This document shows, one piece after another, positions 1 through 7,218 of a stretch of 56,181 nucleotides of DNA. Location: contig JAIXWJ010000072.1 in the NCBI GenBank assembly GCA_027491335.1, positions 1 through 56,181 of the forward strand, written 5' to 3'. Made by a program: the position numbers and the translations under genes. The stretch is from Actinomycetes bacterium (GTDB lineage Bacteria; Actinomycetota; Acidimicrobiia; Acidimicrobiales; Ilumatobacteraceae). Numbering within the stretch: the stretch's first letter is position 1; the number at the start of each line of letters is the position of its first letter. The notes under the pieces are model-generated. The model saw only the letters and a program-made list of their open reading frames with translations. It was not told the DNA's origin and did no database searches.

Positions 1-1205
1 CGCGAGGACGTCTCACGAACCTCCACGCCGGCGTTCTTGGCCAACTGCGGGGCGTTCACATACGACACGGGTTCGTCACTGAGAGCGCCGAAGAATCCCT
101 TCAATGCGCTCAACGTGAGAATCCGATTGTCGTATTGACCGATCTCGCCCTCGGCGATGACCTCGAATTGCTTGGGCACCGAACCAACCAGCGTGGCGAA
201 CAGTCGACCCAGACGTTCGGCCAAGGGCAGATACGGACGCAGAGTTTCGTTGGCCTCGGCGGCCGACACGTTCACGGCGAAGGGCACGAAGTCGCCGGCC
301 AACGCCAGCTTCACCATGTCGGCGATGGTGTCGCCGGCCTTGTCCTGGGCCTCGCGGGTGCTGGCTCCCAGGTGCGGCGTGACCACCACGTTGTCGAGGG
401 CGAACAACGGGCTGTCGGTGCAGGGCTCCACGTCGAAGACGTCGAGAGCGGCACCGGCGATGCGTCCCGTGCGAACGGCCTCGGCGAGAGCCGCCTCATC
501 GACGATCCCTCCACGAGCCACGTTGATGACGCGCAAGTCCGGCTTGGCGCGGTTCAGCATGTCGGTGCCGATGATGCCCTTGGTTTCCTTGTTCTTGGGC
601 AGATGAACCGTGATGAAGTCGCTCTGCGCCATCAATTCCTCGAGCGACATCATCTCCACGCTCATCTGACGCGCGCGGTCGGCCGACACGAAAGGGTCGT
701 AGGCAACCAAGCGCATACCGAAGGCCAGAGCCCGCTGAGCCACGAGCTTGCCGATGCGTCCGAGACCGACGATTCCCAAGGTCTTGTCGGACAGCTCGAC
801 ACCTTCCCACTTGCTGCGTTCCCAGCGCCCGGCCTTCAGCGCCGCGTGGGCCTGCGGCACGTTGCGCGCCGACGACATCAACAACGCCATGGTGTGCTCG
901 GCCGCCGACACGATGTTGCTCTGGGGCGCGTTCACCACCATCACACCGCGACGAGTGGCCGCTTCCACATCGACGTTGTCCAAGCCGATTCCGGCTCGAC
1001 CGACGACGATCAGCTCATCGGCTTGCTCCAGAACCTCGGCCGTCACCTGAGTCGCCGAACGAATGATCAGAGCGTGCGCGCCCTTCAACGCCGAGGGCAG
1101 AGTCTCCGGTGTCAGATCCAGTTGGACATCGACGGTGTGACCCGCCGCGCGCAGGCGGTCGAGACCACCGGCGGCGATTTCTTCGGAGACGAGGATTCGT
1201 GCCAT
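1..1205 (-). CDS. serA: D-3-phosphoglycerate dehydrogenase, C-terminus outside window
   Basis: Catalyses the NAD-dependent oxidation of 3-phosphoglycerate, the first step of serine synthesis, in the cytosol. Reading leftward from the ATG at 1205, the protein begins MARILVSEEIAAGGLDRL and is open to the window edge (about 401 residues seen). The nucleotide-binding region has the GLGRIGK motif, followed by the family's NVARGGIVDE and TPHLGASTREAQ segments, which carry the catalytic Arg/Glu/His region. The part after about residue 310 matches the intervening domain of long, mycobacterial-type SerA; the ACT domain must lie beyond the window. It is divergent from the membrane-protein gene starting at 1316. 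No clear Shine-Dalgarno precedes the start. Identity is secure from the motifs and length. Confidence 0.93.
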   Translation of the reverse strand, partial: MARILVSEEIAAGGLDRLRAAGHTVDVQLDLTPETLPSALKGAHALIIRSATQVTAEVLEQADELIVVGRAGIGLDNVDVEAATRRGVMVVNAPQSNIVSAAEHTMALLMSSARNVPQAHAALKAGRWERSKWEGVELSDKTLGIVGLGRIGKLVAQRALAFGMRLVAYDPFVSADRARQMSVEMMSLEELMAQSDFITVHLPKNKETKGIIGTDMLNRAKPDLRVINVARGGIVDEAALAEAVRTGRIAGAALDVFDVEPCTDSPLFALDNVVVTPHLGASTREAQDKAGDTIADMVKLALAGDFVPFAVNVSAAEANETLRPYLPLAERLGRLFATLVGSVPKQFEVIAEGEIGQYDNRILTLSALKGFFGALSDEPVSYVNAPQLAKNAGVEVRETSS

Positions 1206-1302
1206 ATCGACCCATCATGTTGGTCGGTCACGCACCTTCCCAACGAACGGGTTTGACATTTCGTTCAAAATCACACCCTTCGGGCGGTCGATTGTCACGC
1301 CG

Positions 1303-1308
1303 TAGGCT
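1303..1308 (+). promoter_or_regulatory. Candidate leaderless -10 box (TAGGCT)
   Basis: TAGGCT fits the actinobacterial TAnnnT -10 consensus and ends 7 nt before the GTG at 1316, so transcription would start at or next to the start codon. No Shine-Dalgarno is present and no good -35 is seen. This box supports choosing GTG 1316 over upstream in-frame starts. Confidence 0.5.
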
Positions 1309-1315
1309 GGCCATC

Positions 1316-2473
1316 GTGGATCAGATCCAGCACAAAGCCATCGAGCGCTGGTTCATCGGCCGTGGTGTCCCGCACTTCATCGTCGACTACTCGGCACGCA
1401 CCGACATCTGGACCCGGGCCATTCCCTTGCTCGTGCTCGCCTATCTCGCGGGCGGGCTCAACGCCTTGAACCTCGCGGAATGGTCCGCCTCGCGGAACCT
1501 CTTCGCTGCCGCCGTCACCATCGCGGTCCTCGTCCTCGGTTGGACGGTCACGAATCTGGCGCTGCGCCGACCGTTCTGGTCGGTCCCCAAGGAGGTGGGA
1601 CCGCCGGAGCTGGTGGCCTTCGTGATCGGACCGACGCTTCCGAGCCTCATCTTCGACCAATGGGAGGACGCCCTTCAGGCCCTCGTCGAGGGCATCATCA
1701 TCCTCGGTGCCATCTACGTGATCGCCGCTTTCGCCCTCGGGCACCTGGCGTTGTGGGCCATCCGCGCCTCGTTGACTCAGGTGTCCATGCTGGGTCGCCT
1801 CGTGGTGCGCGCGTTGCCCCAACTGTTGCTCTTCACCGTCTTCCTGTTCATCAACGCCGAGGTCTGGCAGGTGGCGGGAACCCTCGTCGGTTTGCCGTAT
1901 CTCATCGGACTCACGATCTTCTTCGTTCTCGGAGCCGTCTTCGTTCTGGCCGGCATCCCCAGGATGATCGACGGACTGGACGACTTCGCTTCGTCCGACG
2001 AGATCACCGAGTTGATCGCCGACAGCCCCGCGCGGGGTTTGCCCGTCCCCGACGTTCACGAACGTCCCCTCGGCCGCCGCGAGAAACTCGACCTGATTCT
2101 CGTCTCGACGTTCAACCAAGCGGTGCAGGTCACCTTCGTGGCGATTCTGCTCGCCGGGTTCTTCGTCCTCTTCGGATTCATCGCCATACCACTCGACACC
2201 CAACTCGGATGGATGTCCACCGACTCCGCGAACGTGTGGTTCACCGTGACGATCAGTGACCGCGATCTGGTCATGACCGAGTCCCTCATGCGCGTGGCCG
2301 GATTTCTCGGAGCCTTCATCGGCATGTACTTCACGGTCGTGCTGAGCACGGACGATAGGTACAAGAGCGAGTTCGCCGCGGACACCGCGCCCGACATCCA
2401 CAAGTCGTTGGCGGTTCGATTGGTGTACCGCGACGCCCACGAGCGACTCTCGAATCCGGAGCAGGGTCGGTGA
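1316..2473 (+). CDS. Polytopic membrane protein of unknown function
   Basis: I do not recognise a named family. The 385-residue protein, from GTG 1316, has about seven hydrophobic segments, near residues 35-52, 61-83, 123-148, 166-180, 194-213, 270-292 and 333-350, with a soluble loop around 215-265. The reading frame is open upstream to 1109, but that part overlaps the divergent serA gene and its translation looks unlike a protein; the GTG with a -10 box 7 nt upstream is the better start. Its stop overlaps the next start in a GTGA arrangement at 2470-2473, so it is translationally coupled to the GNAT and NSAR-like genes. A transport or sensing role beside that amino-acid module is possible but not shown by any motif. 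Confidence 0.8.
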   Translation: MDQIQHKAIERWFIGRGVPHFIVDYSARTDIWTRAIPLLVLAYLAGGLNALNLAEWSASRNLFAAAVTIAVLVLGWTVTNLALRRPFWSVPKEVGPPELVAFVIGPTLPSLIFDQWEDALQALVEGIIILGAIYVIAAFALGHLALWAIRASLTQVSMLGRLVVRALPQLLLFTVFLFINAEVWQVAGTLVGLPYLIGLTIFFVLGAVFVLAGIPRMIDGLDDFASSDEITELIADSPARGLPVPDVHERPLGRREKLDLILVSTFNQAVQVTFVAILLAGFFVLFGFIAIPLDTQLGWMSTDSANVWFTVTISDRDLVMTESLMRVAGFLGAFIGMYFTVVLSTDDRYKSEFAADTAPDIHKSLAVRLVYRDAHERLSNPEQGR

Positions 2474-3177
2474 CGGCGATCGAGATCCGTGAACTGCACG
2501 GGTTGGCCGAGATGGACGCGTTGCGCCGCACCGCCGGCGCGGTGTGGGGAGGCTCCGCGTCCGACATGGTGAGCTCGGATTTCCTGATGGCCCTCGCCCA
2601 TGCCGGCGGCTACATCGCCGGTGCTTTCGACGACGATCGGATGGTCGGCTGCTCGTTCGGGATACTCGCGAAGCACGGCCAACAGTGGTGCCTGCACTCG
2701 CACATCACCGGCGTCGTTCCCGAGCTGCAGAACTCGGGTCTGGGCGCGCGCCTGAAGTTTCACCAACGCGACTGGGCTCGCGACAAGGGTCTGACGGCCA
2801 TCACATGGACCTTCGACCCGCTCGTGCGTCGCAACGGATGGTTCAACCTGCAACGACTCGGGGCACGAGCCATCGAGTACCACGTGAACTTTTACGGAGC
2901 ATTGAACGACGACATCAACGGATCCGGCGAAACCGACCGGTTGTTGGCGTGGTGGGACGTGGTGCCCGCCCCCACGAAAGACTTCGGTTCGGGCGAACCG
3001 TCGATCACGATTCCCACTCCCGACGACATCGTCACCTTGCGTCGCCTCGACCCGACGGCGGCGCACGAGTGGCGACTTTCGATGCGTGATCGATTGGGTC
3101 CGCTCTTGACCGCCCACGACGTGGTGGGCATGAACAACAATGGCGACTACATCCTGAGGACGAAGGACGCACGATGA
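2470..3177 (+). CDS. GNAT-superfamily acyltransferase (COG3375-like)
   Basis: Predicted acyl-CoA-dependent N-acyltransferase of 235 residues. The acyl-CoA binding signature is the stretch HITGVVPELQNSGLGARLK near residues 77-95, a variant of the GNAT V-x-P-x-x-x-x-x-G-x-G motif. The following region, ITWTFDPLVRRNGWFN, and the LGARAIEYHVNFYG segment are typical of the COG3375 type, which often sits beside MenC/NSAR-like enzymes. It starts at GTG 2470, overlapping the preceding stop, and its TGA overlaps the ATG of the next gene at 3174-3177. In the known Geobacillus pathway, a GNAT protein succinylates D-amino acids for epimerisation by NSAR. Substrate here is inferred from that neighbour only. 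Confidence 0.82.
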   Translation: MTAIEIRELHGLAEMDALRRTAGAVWGGSASDMVSSDFLMALAHAGGYIAGAFDDDRMVGCSFGILAKHGQQWCLHSHITGVVPELQNSGLGARLKFHQRDWARDKGLTAITWTFDPLVRRNGWFNLQRLGARAIEYHVNFYGALNDDINGSGETDRLLAWWDVVPAPTKDFGSGEPSITIPTPDDIVTLRRLDPTAAHEWRLSMRDRLGPLLTAHDVVGMNNNGDYILRTKDAR

Positions 3178-4319
3178 TGAACCTGACCCAACTCGCTCCG
3201 ATCCACCTACGAGGTTTCGAACTGCGGGTCATCGGACTCCCCCTCGTCAGCCCGTTCCGCACGTCGTTCGGCACCCAGAACGACCGGCGAATCCTGTTGG
3301 TTCGCGCCATCACCGACGAAGGCGACGGCTGGGGCGAATGCGTGTCGGGCGATGACCCGCTGTACTCCAGCGAGTACGTCGAGAGTTCGCATCACGTGAT
3401 GATTCATCACCTCATCCCACGACTTCTTCCGAACGACGGCACGCCCATGCACGCCACCGACGTGGCCCGACTACTCGAACCCGTGAAGGACCACCGCATG
3501 GCCAAGGCCGCCCTCGAAGCCGCGGTCCTCGATGCCCAACTTCGAGCCAACGACATGCCGTTGTCAATCGCTCTCGGTTCGGTCGTCGATCGCGTGCCGT
3601 CGGGGGTCTCGGTCGGAATCCACGACGACATCGACTCTCTCGTTCGCACGATCGGCGGTTACCTCGACGAGGGTTACGCGCGCATCAAGCTGAAGATCGA
3701 ACCGGGATCCGACATCGAACCCGTGCGCGTCATCCGCGAGACCTTCGGCGACTCCGTTCCGTTGCAGGTGGACGCCAACACCGCCTACACCCGCGACGAC
3801 GGACCCCATCTGGCCAAACTGGACCGATTCGGGCTGCTACTCATCGAGCAACCTCTACCCGAGGACGATGTGACCGGGCACGCCATCATCGCCAAGCAGG
3901 TGGGCACCCCCATCTGTCTCGACGAATCGATCGTCTCGGCGCGAGCCGCCGTCGATGCCATCGAACGGGGGGCCTGCTCCATCATCAACATCAAGGCCGG
4001 TCGCGTGGGCGGATATCTGGAGGCCGTGAACGTTCACGACGTGTGTCGTGAGCGGGGAATCCCGGTGTGGTGCGGGGGCATGTTGGAGACCGGCATCGGA
4101 CGAGCCATGAACCTGGCCTTGGCGGCCCTTCCGAACTTCACGATCACCGGTGACGTCTCGGCGTCGGAGCGATTCTGGAAGCGCGACATCGTCCACGATC
4201 CGATCACTCTCGATCACGGACACGTGGTGCTGCGCACCGGCCCCGGCACGGGGGTCGACCTCGATCTCCCCTTCATCGACTCGGTCACCCTCACGACCGA
4301 GATCGTCGCCGCGCGCTGA
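3174..4319 (+). CDS. N-succinylamino acid racemase / o-succinylbenzoate synthase-like enzyme
   Basis: Enolase-superfamily enzyme of 381 residues that abstracts an alpha-proton beside a carboxylate with acid/base lysines and Mg2+. All expected catalytic positions are visible: the KxK pair at K172 and K174, metal ligands D200 (VDAN), E225 (IEQP) and D250 (LDES), and K274 (NIKAGRVGG) on the opposite face; GGMLETGIGRA follows as in the NSAR/OSBS subgroup. The same fold does OSBS (menaquinone) and NSAR (racemising N-succinyl amino acids) chemistry. The adjoining GNAT gene and absence of other men genes favour NSAR. The start ATG at 3174 overlaps the previous stop (ATGA). No desuccinylase is next to it. 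Confidence 0.85.
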   Translation: MMNLTQLAPIHLRGFELRVIGLPLVSPFRTSFGTQNDRRILLVRAITDEGDGWGECVSGDDPLYSSEYVESSHHVMIHHLIPRLLPNDGTPMHATDVARLLEPVKDHRMAKAALEAAVLDAQLRANDMPLSIALGSVVDRVPSGVSVGIHDDIDSLVRTIGGYLDEGYARIKLKIEPGSDIEPVRVIRETFGDSVPLQVDANTAYTRDDGPHLAKLDRFGLLLIEQPLPEDDVTGHAIIAKQVGTPICLDESIVSARAAVDAIERGACSIINIKAGRVGGYLEAVNVHDVCRERGIPVWCGGMLETGIGRAMNLALAALPNFTITGDVSASERFWKRDIVHDPITLDHGHVVLRTGPGTGVDLDLPFIDSVTLTTEIVAAR

Positions 4320-4352
4320 CCTCCGGCAGGCGGGTTCGGCCCCGGGAGTGAC

Positions 4353-4358
4353 TAATCT
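4353..4358 (+). promoter_or_regulatory. Candidate leaderless -10 box (TAATCT)
   Basis: TAATCT matches TAnnnT and ends 7 nt before the ATG at 4366, with no Shine-Dalgarno in between, suggesting a leaderless SCP2 transcript. Confidence 0.5.
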
Positions 4359-4365
4359 CCTCGCC

Positions 4366-4773
4366 ATGGCTTTCCCTTTCCTCTCCGAAGAATGGATGGA
4401 CGCCGCCAAGGCGATCCGTGCGAAGTATCAGGACCAGGCTCCCAAGATCACCGCGGTGATTCGCATCAACCAGGTCATCACCGACGTTCCGTTCGGAGAT
4501 GGAACCGTGAAGAGCTACATGGACACCTCGTCGGGTGACATGGAAGTGGAGTTGGGCGAGCTCGAGAACCCCGACGCCACCGTCACCACCGACTGGGCGA
4601 CCGCGCGAGCCATTTTCGCTCTCAACGATCAGGCCGCGGCGATGCAGGCCTTCATGGGCGGCAAGATCAAGGTGGCCGGCGACATGATGAAGATGATGGC
4701 CCTGCAGACGCAGATGCCTCAGACCGACATCACCGCCAAGGTCGCCGAAGAGATCAAGGCGATCACCGAATAG
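4366..4773 (+). CDS. SCP2 sterol-binding domain protein
   Basis: Small (135-residue) single-domain protein of the sterol carrier protein 2 family, a cytosolic lipid or acyl-CoA binding fold. The C-terminal half carries the family pattern: a charged beta-strand region (DMEVELGELENPDATVTT), then an alpha-helical stretch with the MGGKIKVAGDMMKMM segment, where this fold typically has GKLKVEGDM. The ATG at 4366 was chosen because a -10 box lies 7 nt upstream and the N-terminus is then compact. It converges with the transporter gene on the other strand and overlaps its end by 11 bp. Ligand unknown; neighbouring SDR genes suggest fatty acid or steroid metabolism, which is inference. Confidence 0.85.
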   Translation: MAFPFLSEEWMDAAKAIRAKYQDQAPKITAVIRINQVITDVPFGDGTVKSYMDTSSGDMEVELGELENPDATVTTDWATARAIFALNDQAAAMQAFMGGKIKVAGDMMKMMALQTQMPQTDITAKVAEEIKAITE

Positions 4774-6253
4774 TCGGTTCCCCGCGCGGTGTCGAGGTGA
4801 CCCGCGACGAGAGAATCATCGCCACCACGGCCACCCCCATCGCGACGTAGAACGCCGCGGCGAACGAAGACGCGGTGGACTCACCGTCGGACGATGCCTG
4901 CTGCACGGTCGTCATCACCACGGAACCGAACACCGCACCCATCTGGGTCATGAGTTGTTGCATTGCACCAGCCACACCGAGATCGCGTTCGTCGACGGCG
5001 TTGGCCAACAACGACGTCATGGCCGGACTGGCGATGCCGATTCCCGCACCCGACAAACCAAGCGCGAGCAACACCATCAACAGGTTCGAACCGAAGTCGA
5101 CCATGGTGAAGAGGAACATCGACATCGTCACGCAGAATCCTCCCACGACGCCCATCGCCCGCTCCCCCACCCGAATGGTGATGAGGCTGGCCAACGGTGC
5201 CACGAGAGCGAAGGTGAGCGGTCTGGCGATCACGACGAAGGAGATCTTCGAGGTGTCGAACTCCATCACCTCACGCAAGATCAATGGCGCCAGCAAGAAG
5301 CCGCCCATATAGGCGAAGTTCGCCAACGTCTGCGACATCACGGGATACGCCACGTTGCGCGTTCGCAACCAATGAAGTGGTAGCAGAGGATCACGTGCTC
5401 GTTTTTCGATGCGCACGAAGAGAACCAACGACACCACCGATGCGCACAACAGTCCGACGGTCAAGGGACTGCTCCATCCCCACTTCGGCCCCTGATTCAC
5501 GCCCGCCAACAACATGGACGCACCCAATCCGAGGGTCACCGAACCGGCCACATCGAAATGAACGTCCGTCGATCGATCGGTGTCGGGTAGCAGCCACAGG
5601 GCAATGACCACCCCCAGGATGCAGAGCGGCGCTTGAACCGCGAAGATGATCCGCCATCCGAACGCTTCCACCAGCGGGGCACCGGCGATCACGCCTAGCA
5701 CCGGTGCTCCGGCGTTCACGAAGCTCCAATAACTGAGCGGGCGCACTCGCTGATCGGCGGGGAACAATCGATTGATGTACGCCATGGTGGACGGACCGGT
5801 GGCCGCTCCGGCCGATGCCGAGAGGATGCGAAAGGCGATCATGCTCGGGGCGTCCCACGCCACCGCCGTCAACGCCGCGAAGACTCCCGCGCCGAGCAAC
5901 CCGTACACGAACACGCGCTTGTGGCCCCAAAGGTCGCCGGCCTTGCCGAACGCCGGACCCACCACACCGAACGCCAGCATCGGACCGGTGATGCTCCACG
6001 ACACCACGGAGATGCTGGAATCGAAGTCATCGGCGATGGTCCCCAACGACACCGCCAGAATCGTGATGGTGAATCCGACGGTGAACAACGCCGACAACAC
6101 CACCACCAACACGGCCCAGTGACGTTCGATGGGAACACGACGACCCAACCAACGACGAAGAAGGATGGGCCACGGCACCACACCCAATTCGTCGACCCCG
6201 ACGGAGTCGACGTTCAGCGTGCGCGGGTTGGAATCGCGGGCGTCGGCGCCCAC
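4763..6253 (-). CDS. MFS drug/metabolite transporter, DHA2 (14-TM) type
   Basis: Proton-driven exporter of the major facilitator superfamily, 496 residues. It has repeated hydrophobic helices across the length, consistent with 14 membrane spans, and the motif A equivalent GKAGDLWGHKRVFVYG in the loop after helix 2. The segment GPSTMAYINRLFPADQR after helix 4 is typical of EmrB/QacA-like members. A roughly 45-residue hydrophilic N-terminus precedes helix 1. The GTG start at 6253 lies 3 nt after the stop of the upstream SDR gene, so the two are probably co-transcribed. Its 3' end overlaps the convergent SCP2 gene. The substrate cannot be told from sequence. Confidence 0.88.
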   Translation of the reverse strand: MGADARDSNPRTLNVDSVGVDELGVVPWPILLRRWLGRRVPIERHWAVLVVVLSALFTVGFTITILAVSLGTIADDFDSSISVVSWSITGPMLAFGVVGPAFGKAGDLWGHKRVFVYGLLGAGVFAALTAVAWDAPSMIAFRILSASAGAATGPSTMAYINRLFPADQRVRPLSYWSFVNAGAPVLGVIAGAPLVEAFGWRIIFAVQAPLCILGVVIALWLLPDTDRSTDVHFDVAGSVTLGLGASMLLAGVNQGPKWGWSSPLTVGLLCASVVSLVLFVRIEKRARDPLLPLHWLRTRNVAYPVMSQTLANFAYMGGFLLAPLILREVMEFDTSKISFVVIARPLTFALVAPLASLITIRVGERAMGVVGGFCVTMSMFLFTMVDFGSNLLMVLLALGLSGAGIGIASPAMTSLLANAVDERDLGVAGAMQQLMTQMGAVFGSVVMTTVQQASSDGESTASSFAAAFYVAMGVAVVAMILSSRVTSTPRGEPTIR

Positions 6254-6256
6254 GGA

Positions 6257-7135
6257 TCAGGACTTGGGCTTCAACGACGTCATCGCCGAAGCGAGCGCCG
6301 ACACCGACCAACGATCGTTCTGATCGATGGTCTCGGCGTTGGTCCACGACTGCACGCGGGTCACCTGACCACCCTGCACGAAGAAGGTCTCACCGCTGAA
6401 CTCGCAGGACTCCGACGCGAGGTACGCCACCAACGGACTCACGTTGGCCGGATCCCACTTGTCGAACTCGCCTTCCTTCGGAGCGAGCACTTCCTCCAGG
6501 CCGGGGGTCGCCAGCGTCAGACGCGTGCGGGCCGCGGGCGCGATGGAGTTGCTCTTCACGTTGTAGCGAGCCAACTCCTTGGCGCAGATCTGACTGAACG
6601 TGGCGATGCCGGACTTGGCCGCGCCGTAGTTCCCCTGACCGGGGTTCGAGAACAATCCGCTCGTGCTGCTGGTGTGCACGATGTTGCGCGGCTTGGTGAT
6701 TCCGGCTTTGGCCTGCTCGCGCCAGTACACGGCGGCATGACGCGTGGGCGCGAAGTGCCCCTTCAAGTGAACGGCGATCACCGCGTCCCACTCGTCCTCG
6801 GTCATGTTCACGAGAACGCGGTCGCGCAGAATGCCGGCGTTGTTCACCAGGATGTCGAGGTCGCCGAAGGCTTCCACCGCACTGTCGATCATGCGCTTGG
6901 CGCCGTCCCAATCGGCGACGTTGTCGCCGTTGACGATCGCCTCACCACCCATCGCCTTGATGTCGGCCACGGTCTGCTGGGCCGGGGTGATGTCGGTTCC
7001 GGTGCCATCGTTCGCACCTCCGAGGTCGTTCACGACGACCTTGGCTCCTTCGGCGGCGAACAGCAACGCGTGCTCGCGTCCCAATCCACGTCCGGCTCCG
7101 GTGATGATGGCCACGCGGCCGTCGAGTGCTCCCAT
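6257..7135 (-). CDS. SDR family oxidoreductase, HSD17B4/3-hydroxyacyl-CoA dehydrogenase-like
   Basis: Short-chain dehydrogenase of 292 residues. It has the NAD(P) glycine motif TGAGRGLG near residue 12, the NNAG motif, a serine in HTSSTSG and the catalytic YGAAK pair (Tyr/Lys). The insert after the first strand-helix unit (VVNDLGGANDGTGTD) and LRDRVLVNMTEDEWD are characteristic of the SDR domain of peroxisomal multifunctional enzyme type 2, suggesting 3-hydroxyacyl-CoA or steroid substrates. A good Shine-Dalgarno (AGGAGA) sits 5-6 nt before the ATG at 7135. It is followed by the MFS gene after 3 nt. A close paralogue is encoded at 25218-26117. Confidence 0.88.
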   Translation of the reverse strand: MGALDGRVAIITGAGRGLGREHALLFAAEGAKVVVNDLGGANDGTGTDITPAQQTVADIKAMGGEAIVNGDNVADWDGAKRMIDSAVEAFGDLDILVNNAGILRDRVLVNMTEDEWDAVIAVHLKGHFAPTRHAAVYWREQAKAGITKPRNIVHTSSTSGLFSNPGQGNYGAAKSGIATFSQICAKELARYNVKSNSIAPAARTRLTLATPGLEEVLAPKEGEFDKWDPANVSPLVAYLASESCEFSGETFFVQGGQVTRVQSWTNAETIDQNDRWSVSALASAMTSLKPKS

Positions 7136-7218
7136 GATCGTTCTCCTTCGACTTTGATTTCACCTTATTCCCGCGCGATGAGCGGGTGGAAAGTCGATCC
7201 CGAATCAGTCGCGAGAAA

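Noticed and set aside
135..1256. Long plus-strand ORF opposite serA
   Set aside because: Its translation is Arg/His/Gly-rich without motifs, while the minus strand encodes a clear SerA.
1252..1257. TTGACA as a -35 box for the gene at 1316
   Set aside because: No TAnnnT lies 16-18 bp downstream; the only good -10 (1303) is 45 bp away.
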